Assembly: GCA_964611525.1 (NCBI GenBank)
Contig: CAZTAL010000020.1
Location: forward strand, 27,121-91,120
Direction: 5' to 3'
Length of the DNA: 64,000 nucleotides
From: JAAYJR01 sp964611525
Lineage (GTDB): Bacteria > Bacteroidota > Bacteroidia > Bacteroidales > Prolixibacteraceae
Below the pieces are notes generated by a model that worked only from the letters and a program-made list of their open reading frames with translations, was not told where the DNA came from and made no database searches. The position numbers and the translations under genes are program-made. Positions 36,775 through 45,259 of the stretch are shown in pieces (the stretch's first letter is position 1; every line of letters begins with the position of its first letter).

Positions 36775-37386
36775 CTATTGAGGGATAAACAGTCCCGGTT
36801 TAAGATGAAGAAATATTTTCCTTTTAGGTTTATCATTTAACAAATAATTGACAATAACATAATTATCTGCCGATTCCAAAAATAATAAATCCCTGGCCGG
36901 CACAGAAAAACGAATTTTTCCCTTTTCATCTCTTAATACAATAAACCTGTCAGGTATTGGTTTTAATATTTGTTTTCGTAATAACTCCATTTCAATATAC
37001 TGATTTTTATAGTGAATAAAAAGCAGCGAAAATGAATAAGGCAGGCAAATTCCTAAAAGTGTATATTTTACAGAAAATCCCAAATCATTCATAAAATTAC
37101 CTAAAGGATTACCATATAAAAAGATATAAACAAGACTTATCAGTATAATTTCTATTGACAACCACAGTAAAAAAGTTTTTACTGTGAAAAAATTCATTTT
37201 AAACATTTTCCGAAGAGGAAACTGAGTGAATAGCAATATTAATGCGACTACTACTCCATAACTTGAAAGGCGTAAAAACTGTATTATTCCCGAATCGGAG
37301 TACCAACGGTTGATATTAAAAGGAAAAAAAAGAGTAAAAGTAAATAAGAAATAAACGGTTTTTCCAAAAGATATAATTCTATTCAT
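36775..37386 (-). CDS. Membrane LytTR regulator, C-terminally truncated
   Basis: 203 residues. Four membrane helices (about 8-25, 40-55, 68-88, 105-125) are followed by a linker and the start of a LytTR DNA-binding domain: IRFSVPARDLLFLESADNYVIV is unmistakable for the family. A complete LytTR domain would run another 60 or so residues with the conserved RCHRSYIVN-type block, but here it stops after KRKIFLHLKPGLFIPQ. The domain is therefore half missing and the protein is probably non-functional in DNA binding. It starts 4 nt after the TauE gene stop and is the last gene of a three-gene operon. Confidence 0.75.
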   Translation of the reverse strand: MNRIISFGKTVYFLFTFTLFFPFNINRWYSDSGIIQFLRLSSYGVVVALILLFTQFPLRKMFKMNFFTVKTFLLWLSIEIILISLVYIFLYGNPLGNFMNDLGFSVKYTLLGICLPYSFSLLFIHYKNQYIEMELLRKQILKPIPDRFIVLRDEKGKIRFSVPARDLLFLESADNYVIVNYLLNDKPKRKIFLHLKPGLFIPQ

Positions 37387-37390
37387 AACT

Positions 37391-38170
37391 CTAATAAAAT
37401 ATTTTATATATCATAATAAAAGCTGCAATCATAGATGTGGTTGCGAAAATAATTTTAAGCACTTTGGGATTTGCCTTAATCGTTAATCGTGTTCCAAACA
37501 GGCTTCCTATTATAGCTGCAACAGCCAAAATTATCGACATTTTAACATTGAAATGCCCGGTACTTAAATGCCCTAAAAAACCGGCCGTGGCAGTAATTAA
37601 AACCAAAGTAGTAGATGTACCAACAGCAGTTTGCATTGGCACACCAATTGCGAGTACCATCAGAGGAACTAAAAATGAACCTCCTGAAATACCTACCATT
37701 CCGGAAACAAAACCCGTGATTAGTACAATAGGAGCGAAAATAATTAAATTAATACGATAGGTTGTATCAACCGATTTTAATTCGATTCGATAGCGGTTAT
37801 TTGTTTTAAGTTTTTTTTTCACAGGCTTTAGCATCAGCACTGATGCTATAAAAATGAATATGGCAAATATGATTTTTAAAAATGTTGCATCAAATTTATC
37901 TGAAAAAAAACCGCCTAAAAAGGCAGAGATAAGCGTCATAATCCCAATTAATAAAACTAATTTCCAGTCAATTACTTTCCTTTTCCCAAAAAAAATAGTA
38001 GCTACCAACGAAGAACAGATTAAAACAAATTGTCCGGTAGTAGCTGCTTCATGTATGCCAATTCCCGATAAGACAAGAGCTAAAACATAAAAATTTCCTC
38101 CACCACGTCCGGTCATCGTCATAACTATTGCGATGACAAAAATTATACTTACTAAAATCCAAATGTTCAC
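37391..38170 (-). CDS. TauE/SafE family anion exporter
   Basis: 259 residues with about eight membrane helices and the two family repeats: the first has GRGGGNFYVLALVLSG and the second GMVGISGGSFLVPLMVL, the glycine-rich motif of TauE/SafE (DUF81) proteins that move sulfite, sulfoacetate or related organic anions. It follows the rhodanese gene by 3 nt; such pairs are common and point to handling of sulfite, thiosulfate or sulfide in the cytoplasm and its export. Substrate is inferred from context. Confidence 0.88.
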   Translation of the reverse strand: MNIWILVSIIFVIAIVMTMTGRGGGNFYVLALVLSGIGIHEAATTGQFVLICSSLVATIFFGKRKVIDWKLVLLIGIMTLISAFLGGFFSDKFDATFLKIIFAIFIFIASVLMLKPVKKKLKTNNRYRIELKSVDTTYRINLIIFAPIVLITGFVSGMVGISGGSFLVPLMVLAIGVPMQTAVGTSTTLVLITATAGFLGHLSTGHFNVKMSIILAVAAIIGSLFGTRLTIKANPKVLKIIFATTSMIAAFIMIYKIFY

Positions 38171-38173
38171 AAT

Positions 38174-38563
38174 CTATTTTTTTATGTGCTTAAACACTTT
38201 CCCAGGCATAATGGCTTCCATTAATTGCGTGTAACCTCCCTCAATCATTCTCACATTAACAAACCCTTTACTTTTCAGATAGGCAAACGCAATAGCACTT
38301 CTGACTCCGCTTGAACAAAAAATACCAATAAATTTATCTTCTGGTAATTGATTTAATTCATTCGGAATTTCACATAAAGGTATTTCATACACGGGCAAAT
38401 AATTCTTAAGAACCAATTTTACTGTTGATGTTTCTTCAATTGACCTGACATCTAATACTACGGAATTTCCCTTTTTAAGAAATGTTTCTATATCAATTTT
38501 ATGTTCTCCTTTTCCGAAGAAATCGAAATCCATACTTTTTATAATTCTCTCTAATTCATTCAT
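38174..38563 (-). CDS. Rhodanese-like sulfurtransferase
   Basis: 129 residues, a single rhodanese domain. The active-site loop is IFCSSGVRSA with the persulfide-forming Cys near residue 83, preceded by VLDVRSIEE. The reaction would be transfer of sulfane sulfur to an acceptor such as cyanide or a thiol. No signal peptide. First gene of the rhodanese-TauE-LytTR operon. The N-terminal 25 residues form a short extra helix. Confidence 0.88.
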   Translation of the reverse strand: MNELERIIKSMDFDFFGKGEHKIDIETFLKKGNSVVLDVRSIEETSTVKLVLKNYLPVYEIPLCEIPNELNQLPEDKFIGIFCSSGVRSAIAFAYLKSKGFVNVRMIEGGYTQLMEAIMPGKVFKHIKK

Positions 38564-38579
38564 TTTTTTGTGCTTTGCA

Positions 38580-38760
38580 TATGGTTGTGTCTTTTTTTGG
38601 AATGAACGCTAACGTTCTCGCACACGTATGTAACGTTAGGGAGTACGGGCTGCGTCTGTACCCACCGTGACATAAGTTGATGCAAGGCAGAACGCTTCAA
38701 ATTACCTCAGCCCCCGCCATTGGCTAAAATGTTGGCAGCAGTTGATTATTTCTGGATTAT
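38580..38760. repeat. GC-rich stem-loop spacer, left of corA
   Basis: A block visibly richer in G+C than its surroundings, made of nested inverted repeats: TAACGTT twice around 38610-38637, and GGGAGTAC...GTACCC around 38639-38664. The end includes ATGTTGGCAGCAGTTG. No ORF. Together with the similar block after corA's start it frames the corA gene like a cassette boundary. It does not meet a strict integron attC consensus. Confidence 0.45.
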
Positions 38761-38766
38761 ATTATA

Positions 38767-39882
38767 TCAAAACCATTTTTTCTTTCTGAAATATATCACC
38801 ATTCCCAAAAAGATGAGAATGATAATCATCCATATACCAAAGTAGCCATATTTCCATTCAAGCTCAGGCATATTCTTAAAATTCATTCCGTAAATACCCG
38901 CAATGAAGGTCAACGGAATAAATATAGTTGCAACAATTGTCAGGGTTTTCATTACCTGATTCATTCGATGTCCTTGCAACGAAAAAAACAGGTTTATTGC
39001 GCTCTCGAGTGAAGTAAGAATCATATCACTGCTATCAATCAGGGTTAAGCATAGGTCCTTAATTTCCAAAAAATATTTTATATGCTTTTGCTCAATATAT
39101 TGGCACTCGCCCCGTTCAACAATTTGAGAAAACTCTTTAATTGGCAGTATGGATTTCTTGATGAAATGAACAAACTTCTTATGATTCTCAATAATTTCTA
39201 GTGCATTGGGGGATGGTTCTTTTTTCGTGTCTGTAAAATTAAACCTTTCAATCTCTTCGTCTAGCTTATTTAAGGTCTTAAAATAATTATCCAAAATTGA
39301 CTCAAGCATTGCATAGAGCAAATAATCAGCAGCACGTTCTCTTAGAATCCCTTTGTTTTCTCTTAACCTAACTCTTAGATGTTCAAAGAAGTCTGCTTTT
39401 CTCTCCTGAAAAGAGATTAAAAAGTTTGTGCCGAAAACAAAGCTTATTTGCTCTGTTATCATCTCATTTTCTGAAGGAACAATTGATTTTAAAGTTAAAA
39501 AGGAAAAGTTTGCATATTCTTGAAATTTAGGTCTTTGGTTAATATCAAGAATATCTTGAATAACTAAACTGTCAATTCCCTGTTTTTCACAAATTGATGC
39601 AATAGTTTCAATTTCATTTAATCCATAAATATTTAACCAATAATTATCTTCATTTTTTCCAAACACCTTAATGTTATCAGGCGAAATGTTTCTATTTTCC
39701 TCACAATCCTCCTTTTTGTATTTAAAGAGTTGAATGTCTATTCCTTCAGTTTTCGAATCTCCAGTAAAAATATATTTACTTGGGTCGTCCTTTTTTCGAT
39801 TAAGATTAGGGCCTAATCTTAATGGTTTGAGAAATTCTATTTTTATATTCTGTTTAAATTGATTCATCATTTTTGTCTCCAT
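38767..39882 (-). CDS. corA: CorA-family magnesium/cobalt transporter
   Basis: 371 residues. A large N-terminal cytoplasmic domain (1-300, including the helical stalk) is followed by two membrane helices at the C-terminus joined by the selectivity-filter motif YGMNFKNMPE (GMN near residue 331). The end, RKKKWF, is the usual basic CorA tail. It forms a pentameric channel for Mg2+ (or Co2+/Ni2+). It is a single gene bounded on both sides by GC-rich stem-loop spacers unlike the rest of the window, so it may have arrived as a unit. Confidence 0.95.
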   Translation of the reverse strand: METKMMNQFKQNIKIEFLKPLRLGPNLNRKKDDPSKYIFTGDSKTEGIDIQLFKYKKEDCEENRNISPDNIKVFGKNEDNYWLNIYGLNEIETIASICEKQGIDSLVIQDILDINQRPKFQEYANFSFLTLKSIVPSENEMITEQISFVFGTNFLISFQERKADFFEHLRVRLRENKGILRERAADYLLYAMLESILDNYFKTLNKLDEEIERFNFTDTKKEPSPNALEIIENHKKFVHFIKKSILPIKEFSQIVERGECQYIEQKHIKYFLEIKDLCLTLIDSSDMILTSLESAINLFFSLQGHRMNQVMKTLTIVATIFIPLTFIAGIYGMNFKNMPELEWKYGYFGIWMIIILIFLGMVIYFRKKKWF

Positions 39883-39899
39883 TCAATTGCTGCAACGTG

Positions 39900-40020
39900 C
39901 AATTGTATGTTTAGCTGTGGTTTTCGTGGGGATATCCAGTCCGCATACACACCGCTTTGAGGCGGGTGGGAAAGCTGGAACTACCACTGCGCCCACAGTT
40001 AAATATACAAAGTGTAGGGC
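39900..40020. repeat. GC-rich stem-loop spacer, right of corA
   Basis: TTTAGCTGTGG (near 39910-39921) pairs with CCACAGTTAAA (near 39990-40001) across about 70 nt, and inside it CCGCTTTGAGGCGG forms a second hairpin. Base composition is well above the local average. No ORF. Same general build as the spacer on the other side of corA. Confidence 0.45.
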
Positions 40021-40043
40021 GTTTTCTTTATTTTCATCGTTTT

Positions 40044-41084
40044 TTATTTTATTGAATAATTAGTCCCTGGTCCCGTGCCAAATTTTTCAATCAAATTTTT
40101 TTCAATCAATTCAGGGAGAATTCGTTTAACTGTTGGACTTGGAATTCCAAGTTTTTTCGCAATATCCCCTGATTTACATCCAGAATTATTTTCAATGAAA
40201 GTAAGTATAGATTTTTCTCGTGGCGACAATCTTGTTTCAACTCCTTTAATTTCAAGTTTCTTCATTAGTTGTGTCTGTATGTTTTTCAAAGCATTAAAGA
40301 AAAATCGAATCCAATCCGTTACATCTTCATTGGGTCTTTGTGCCTGACAACTCCTTAAAACTCGATAATACTCAGTCTTTCTACTTTCAATTTCATGTTC
40401 AAAACTTACATATTGTATCCATTTGTATCCATGTTTTAGTAGAAGCAGAGTTGAAAGTAATCTGCTCAACCGTCCGTTTCCGTCTTGAAATGGATGTATG
40501 CTCACAAATTCATAAACAAACAATGCACATTTTACCAATGGATGTGTTTCATTGTCATTTAAATACCATTCAATAAGGAATCTCATTGCATCCTGTGTGG
40601 GAAATCCAGCTTCTGTGGTTTGAAATATTATCTGTCGTGTTCCATCAGGGAGTTTAGCTTCTACAGCATTGCTATGTTGTTTGTAATCCCCCCGATGCCA
40701 TTTGTCTTTCTTGCTGTATTTCATTAAAATATTATGCAAATTTTTCAGACTATTTTCTGTTACAGACATTTCTTCATACGATTCCGAAATCAAATCAAGT
40801 GTTTCAAAATATCCAACAACTTCTTGAGAATCTCTATCGACAATTTTTGAGATGTCAATTTCTTTAAGCAAAGCTTCAACTTCCTCATCAGACATTTTTG
40901 AACCTTCAATCCTTGTCGAAGCTCCAACACTTCTAACTGTAGCAATAGTTTTTAATTGCTTAAGACTTTGTCCTTCTTTTTTTTCAATCGAAGTCCATGA
41001 AGCATCAAATCGGTCAATCTGGCTTATCAATCGAATTAGCTCCCAGTCGATATTCAGCGAAAATGTATGTACTTTATTTTCCAT
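40044..41084 (-). CDS. Fic-domain protein with N-terminal inhibitory helix and winged helix
   Basis: 346 residues. The Fic core motif HPFQDGNGRLSR (near residue 191) is complete, so nucleotide transfer (usually AMP) to a target side chain is possible. Near residue 57, STRIEGS matches the inhibitory helix consensus [S/T]xxxE[G/N], placing it in class II (N-terminal) Fic proteins. The C-terminal 70 residues form a winged helix (KSGDIAKKLGIPSPTVKRIL), so the protein probably binds DNA, often its own promoter. No separate antitoxin gene is adjacent. It shares the accessory segment with corA and the dead recombinase. Confidence 0.92.
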   Translation of the reverse strand: MENKVHTFSLNIDWELIRLISQIDRFDASWTSIEKKEGQSLKQLKTIATVRSVGASTRIEGSKMSDEEVEALLKEIDISKIVDRDSQEVVGYFETLDLISESYEEMSVTENSLKNLHNILMKYSKKDKWHRGDYKQHSNAVEAKLPDGTRQIIFQTTEAGFPTQDAMRFLIEWYLNDNETHPLVKCALFVYEFVSIHPFQDGNGRLSRLLSTLLLLKHGYKWIQYVSFEHEIESRKTEYYRVLRSCQAQRPNEDVTDWIRFFFNALKNIQTQLMKKLEIKGVETRLSPREKSILTFIENNSGCKSGDIAKKLGIPSPTVKRILPELIEKNLIEKFGTGPGTNYSIK

Positions 41085-41099
41085 ACTTCAAATATATCA

Positions 41100-41200
41100 T
41101 TTTCATTCGATTTTTGATACGATATGATTCGTTTTTATTCGATAAATATTCGAAAGTCATGGTACGATATGAGCTTATTTTATGCGATACCGGTTCGTTT
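41100..41200 (-). promoter_or_regulatory. Repeated sites upstream of fic
   Basis: The 100 nt before the fic start contains ATTCGA-type words at short intervals, TACGATATGA twice (41117-41128 and 41163-41172) and a third related CGATACCGGTTCG. This is a plausible array of binding sites for the Fic protein's own winged helix. No clean promoter was identified within it. Confidence 0.35.
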
Positions 41201-41303
41201 TAATGCCCTTACAACGTTGGAATAAAACAACCCGTTAAATTTATATTTGCTGTATCTGTTTGGGTTATTCTCCCCAAATATAAGGTATAACCCAACTTTA
41301 TTT

Positions 41304-42060
41304 CTAAATGAGATCAACAATGGGGTTTTTAAAGTTAAATTTATTTTTCGAAACGTGTATATTTCTCTCTGTCGTTTTAATACTTTCATGACCTAACCAT
41401 TCTTGTATGAACCTGATGTCAATCCCCTGTTCCAAATTATGTGTTGCATAACTGTGTCGCAAGATGTGGGGATAAACCCACTTCGATATCTTTGCTTTTC
41501 TTGCTGCATTTTTAATAACCTTCGAAATCGATTCCGGACTGTACTGCTTCCCTCCAATCTCTTCTTTACTTAAGACATCCGGCAGTTTACGCTCTTTTCT
41601 GGGGCGTTCAATATGATAGAATTCTTTTTCTCTACCTAATACTTTCTCGTAATAAAACTTTATAGCATTTATACGTTGGTTCTGCTGCGAATTTGAAATG
41701 TTTTTCTCCTTTATCAATCTTAAAATATATTCATCAATCTCCTCCTTTGAAATGGAACCAATATCCCGGCTTTTAAAGAACAAAACGAAATCTTTGAAAT
41801 AATGTGTGTAAATCTTTATTGTATTGCCACTATATCGCTGCTGCTCAATTTTTTTCAGATAAATCGCAGACAAACTATTAACTGTTCTGTTTATATTTTT
41901 AACAGAAGATCTGTTTGAGCTTAAATTATTCTGTTTATTATATTTCAGATTGGAATAATCAATGTAGGCAATGCCTTTCATTGCTTCAAAAAAATCCCTT
42001 AGGAAGAATTTATTCGCAGAGATGTACCAGTATCCTGTATTATTATTCCATTTAGCGTCA
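41304..42060 (-). pseudogene. Tyrosine recombinase remnant (catalytically dead)
   Basis: Bacteroidota-type integrase in one open frame but damaged three ways. (1) The 5' end is missing: homology starts at DAKWNNNTGYWYI near 42059, and the residues before it are antisense of a different gene. (2) After DVLSKEEI the chain jumps to GGKQYSPESISKVI (junction near 41555), removing about 80-90 residues with the first catalytic Arg and the beta-hairpin Lys. (3) Where TTERYTHVS-like sequence holds the Tyr nucleophile, this reads TTERNIHVS (Asn codon 41361-41363). HILRHSYATH and WLGHES, the His/Arg box, remain. It cannot catalyse strand exchange. Confidence 0.8.
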
Positions 42061-42210
42061 GTTCTTGTTGCAAGAGCTATAGTAAAATATATAAATTCTG
42101 TAAATCCCCAAACAATCTCTCTCGTTTGCATGGGCTATGCCTGCGAATATCCCGTGGATGAAGACACTTTATGTGCCGAATATATTAAAAATGAACTGGA
42201 AGGACGGCAA
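42055..42210 (+). pseudogene. Fragment resembling 2-phosphosulfolactate phosphatase (comB)
   Basis: The plus-strand frame reads VKYINSVNPQTISLVCMGYA and then DEDTLCAEYIKNELEG, which resembles the C-terminal half of ComB-family phosphatases as I recall them. It starts abruptly where recombinase homology ends and runs directly into PatB sequence near 42205. It has no start and no end of its own. The assignment rests on memory of the family and needs a search. Confidence 0.45.
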
Positions 42211-43377
42211 AACGATTTCGATGAAGTAATTCCGAGAAAGGGTACAAATTGCCTCAAATATGATGCACGGGATAATATTTTTCAAAGTGCTGAAGTATTA
42301 CCTCTCTGGGTAGCTGATACCGATTTCAGGACGCCCGATTTTATCGTGAATGCTATCAAAAAAAGGACTGAACATGAAATATTCGGTTATTCCTTCAAAC
42401 CTGATTCCTATTATGAAGCGGTTATAAAATGGATGAAGCGCCGTCATAATTGGAAAATAAAAAAGGAGTGGATATCTTTTAGTCCTGGAGTAGTTACCGG
42501 ACTAACCCTTGCTATAGAATCTTTTTCCCGGCCAGGTGACGAAATAATTGTTCAGCCGCCGGTGTATTTCCCGTTTTTTGCTTGTATTCTGAACACAAAA
42601 AGAAAAATGGTAGAAAATCCGTTAAAACTTGTTAATGGCCGTTACACTTTCGATCTGGATGATTTGAAATCAAAAATAAACAACAATACCAAACTGATTC
42701 TTTTATGCAGTCCTCAAAATCCCGGCGGAATGGTATGGACGCAGGAGGAACTCAAAAATCTTATGGACATTTGTCTTGAAAATGATATCCTGATCCTTTC
42801 TGATGAAATTCATTCCGACCTCGTCTACAGGCGACACAGGCATATACCTCTCGCGAGTATATCTGACGAAGCAGCACATAACTCAATAATTTTTATGTCT
42901 CCCAGCAAAACTTTCAATGTGGCCGGATTGTCAACATCAATAGTTATTATTCCTGACCAGCTAAAATTAAAACGGTACAATTTTAATCTTAACACCAAAC
43001 ATCTCGGAATGGGAAATATTTTTGGTACAGTAGCTTTAGAAGCGGCATATAATGGTGGCGATGACTGGCTGGAACAACAAATAGAATATTTATGGGATAA
43101 CTATATTTTTTTGGAAAAATTCTTAAGGAAAAATTTACCTCATGTAGATATAATGAAGCCCGAAGCTACCTACCTGGTCTGGCTTGATTTTCAAAAATAC
43201 GGCATGAATGATGAAGAACTGTTCAGCTTTATTACCGAAAAGGCAAAAGTAGGATTGAGTAACGGTGCCCGTTTCGGAAAGGGAGGAAATGGCTGGATGC
43301 GTTTAAACATTGGGTGTCCCCGGAATGTGCTTACTGAAGCACTATACAGGATAAGCGAAGCATTTTCAAATATCTAA
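42130..43377 (+). CDS. patB: PatB/MalY-type cystathionine beta-lyase
   Basis: A fold-type I PLP aminotransferase-like lyase that cleaves C-S bonds (cystathionine, cysteine). Family features: NDFDEVIPRKGTNCLKYD at the natural N-terminus, LPLWVADTDFRTPDFI, SPGVVTGLTLAIE, CSPQNPGGMVW, DEIHSDL with the PLP-binding Asp, and SPSKTFNVAGL with the Schiff-base Lys. The natural start has been lost: no ATG lies just before NDFDEV, and the frame is open into the comB-like fragment, so the first usable ATG is at 42130 inside that fragment, adding about 27 foreign residues. The catalytic part is intact and could still be active if expressed. Confidence 0.88.
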   Translation: MGYACEYPVDEDTLCAEYIKNELEGRQNDFDEVIPRKGTNCLKYDARDNIFQSAEVLPLWVADTDFRTPDFIVNAIKKRTEHEIFGYSFKPDSYYEAVIKWMKRRHNWKIKKEWISFSPGVVTGLTLAIESFSRPGDEIIVQPPVYFPFFACILNTKRKMVENPLKLVNGRYTFDLDDLKSKINNNTKLILLCSPQNPGGMVWTQEELKNLMDICLENDILILSDEIHSDLVYRRHRHIPLASISDEAAHNSIIFMSPSKTFNVAGLSTSIVIIPDQLKLKRYNFNLNTKHLGMGNIFGTVALEAAYNGGDDWLEQQIEYLWDNYIFLEKFLRKNLPHVDIMKPEATYLVWLDFQKYGMNDEELFSFITEKAKVGLSNGARFGKGGNGWMRLNIGCPRNVLTEALYRISEAFSNI

Positions 43378-43384
43378 GTCAATT

Positions 43385-44344
43385 TTATTTTATTGCTTTC
43401 TTTATTGCAGCTTCCGTCGGGACAAAAGTAAAATCCAGTTCTTTCATTGCTTTCGCCGGAGTATAATAATTATCTATACAAAGCATTCGGGCATTCACGC
43501 TGGTTAACTGAACAGGCTTGTTAAGTATACGTTCTGAAAAATCACCCAAATATCCCGATAATTTTATTAAAAACGAGGGTATAGAAATTAACAACGGTTT
43601 TTGACCGGCAATGCCGAATGCTAAACGGTAAAACTCTCTATAAGAAAGATTCTCTCCTGCCAGCAAATAACATTCCCCCCTCTTACCTTTCTCCATTGCA
43701 TTTACAGCACCTGAAGCTGCGGCTTCGGCATCTACAAAATTTTTACCACCCGGAGGATAAAAAGTAACTCGTTTATCAAGTATATATGAAAAAATCCGGC
43801 TGCTACTACGCATATTCTTATCCCTACCAATAATGAATGTAGGATTTACAACAACAGCGTCTGTTTTTCCTGTTTTAGTCTCATACAAAACCATTTGTTG
43901 TGCCTTATATTTACTATAGGCATAACCTGATTTCTTAAGCCATGGCAGAAAAGGACGATTTTCATCACCAGGCTCTGCCTTTGATCCGTTTCCAAAACAA
44001 TTTGCGGTGCTGACAAATACAAAACGATTTATTTTATATTTTTCACCGGCATCCAGCAAATAACGGGTACTTGTAATATTTGGTAATATATAGGGTTCGA
44101 TTCGCGATGGTTTTGGCCCCGTCCTGGCAGCTACATGGATTACTGCGTGGCAACCCTCTACTGCCCTGTCCACATCCTTTTCGACTGTAATCTGTCCCGC
44201 CAACATTTCAACGCCGGTTCCTTCAAGATTACTGAGATTACTCTCTTTCCGTACTATCACGCGAACTTTATATCCTCTTTTCTGTAATTCCCGCACAATA
44301 TATGAACCTAACAAACCATTCGCTCCGGTAACTAATACCTTCAT
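43385..44344 (-). CDS. NAD-dependent epimerase/dehydratase family protein
   Basis: 319-residue extended SDR. The Rossmann motif VTGANGLLGSYIV opens the protein, the active-site YAYSKYKAQ pair is near residue 143, and VHVAARTG and NPTFIIG segments are typical. Close to dihydroflavonol reductase/sterol dehydrogenase-like members (TDAVVVNPTFIIG, SYREFYRLAF) rather than nucleotide-sugar epimerases, so the substrate may be a hydrophobic ketone or aldehyde. It overlaps the preceding SDR gene by ATGA, forming an operon of two reductases. Confidence 0.88.
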   Translation of the reverse strand: MKVLVTGANGLLGSYIVRELQKRGYKVRVIVRKESNLSNLEGTGVEMLAGQITVEKDVDRAVEGCHAVIHVAARTGPKPSRIEPYILPNITSTRYLLDAGEKYKINRFVFVSTANCFGNGSKAEPGDENRPFLPWLKKSGYAYSKYKAQQMVLYETKTGKTDAVVVNPTFIIGRDKNMRSSSRIFSYILDKRVTFYPPGGKNFVDAEAAASGAVNAMEKGKRGECYLLAGENLSYREFYRLAFGIAGQKPLLISIPSFLIKLSGYLGDFSERILNKPVQLTSVNARMLCIDNYYTPAKAMKELDFTFVPTEAAIKKAIK

Positions 44345-45120
44345 TTTTGCAGAGACATTTTCATTATGCTAAGACGAAGCCAGAGAGGAGCTATTTTCAA
44401 AAGCAGCCAGCTCAACTTATTCATAAAACCTGGTATAATTAATTTTCTTCCTTTCAATAATCTCCTTATGCAAATACGTGCTACTCTCTCCGGAGAAAGT
44501 GCAGTCGCCCTGATCAACAGGTTATGATTATCTATCCGTTTAGAAACTTCTGCATTAGTTCTCATACCCCCTGGATGTGCAACGCTAACTGAAATTCCTG
44601 TTCCTATTAATTCAGCTCCCAGTCCCCTTGAAAAAGAATAAACAAAAGCTTTAGATGCAGGATAAACTGTTTTATAAGGCATAGGACTGAATGATGCCAT
44701 GCTTGCGATATTTAGAATATATGCCTTCCCCTGTCTTTGAAGAACAGGCAAAAGTTTTCGTGTTAGTATTACCAGCGCATGTATATTCAATAATACAATT
44801 TCTTCAAGATATTCAGGAGTAGCTTCCAAAAAAGATTTTACACCACCCAGACCGGCATTATTTATAAGAACATCAATCTCATAATTCTCATAAACAAATG
44901 AAGCAAATTCTCTGATTTCATCAGATTTCGTCAGATCAGCTTCGTAAGTATGGACTATAATGCCATACTCCCGGGAGAGTGACTCTCCCAAACTTTTTAT
45001 ATTTTCCCCTTGCAATGCAGTAAGCAATAAGTTATAATTCCTTCTGGCACATTCAAGAGCAAATTCCTTTCCTAAGCCACAACTTGCTCCCGTTATCAAG
45101 GTATATTTATCTTTCGGCAT
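44341..45120 (-). CDS. Short-chain dehydrogenase/reductase
   Basis: 259-residue classical SDR. NAD(P) motif TGASCGLGKEFA, NNAGLGG, catalytic Ser in LNIASMASFSP, and YPASKAFVY with the Tyr and Lys. The remaining C-terminus has a hydrophobic helix (KLSWLLLKIAPLWLRL) that suggests membrane association, as in lipid-acting members. It overlaps the epimerase-like gene by four bases. Function may be reduction of an acyl or long-chain carbonyl; not fixed by sequence. Confidence 0.9.
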   Translation of the reverse strand: MPKDKYTLITGASCGLGKEFALECARRNYNLLLTALQGENIKSLGESLSREYGIIVHTYEADLTKSDEIREFASFVYENYEIDVLINNAGLGGVKSFLEATPEYLEEIVLLNIHALVILTRKLLPVLQRQGKAYILNIASMASFSPMPYKTVYPASKAFVYSFSRGLGAELIGTGISVSVAHPGGMRTNAEVSKRIDNHNLLIRATALSPERVARICIRRLLKGRKLIIPGFMNKLSWLLLKIAPLWLRLSIMKMSLQK

Positions 45121-45205
45121 TGCTTCTCTGAATTTTTATTTAAATATAACAGTTTTTCACCGTAGCTATGGATACGCTATCAAAATTTTTTATTGTGCCT
45201 CCCAA

Positions 45206-45259
45206 TATTAACGCACACTGTAGAACTTCATGACAATCCCATTTTAAATATTTAGTTAT
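45206..45259 (+). repeat. R2 repeat, copy 1
   Basis: 54 nt beginning TATTAACGCACACTGTAGAA, continuing CTTCATGACAATCCC. It matches the copy at 48098-48151 at 48 of 54 positions in the same orientation. It overlaps the stop codon of the GT9 gene. The two copies flank the atpD-atpC-GT9 block. Confidence 0.75.

Noticed and set aside
38580..40020. Integron attC sites around corA
   Set aside because: GTTRRRY/RYYYAAC core sites are not present in the correct arrangement, and no integron integrase is seen; kept only as stem-loop spacers.
41180..41389. Minus-strand frame after the recombinase remnant
   Set aside because: Overlaps the recombinase 3' end in another frame and shows no recognisable features.
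44090..44110. tRNA T-arm-like word GGTTCGATTC
   Set aside because: Inside a conserved coding region with no cloverleaf around it; no tRNA gene was found in the window.
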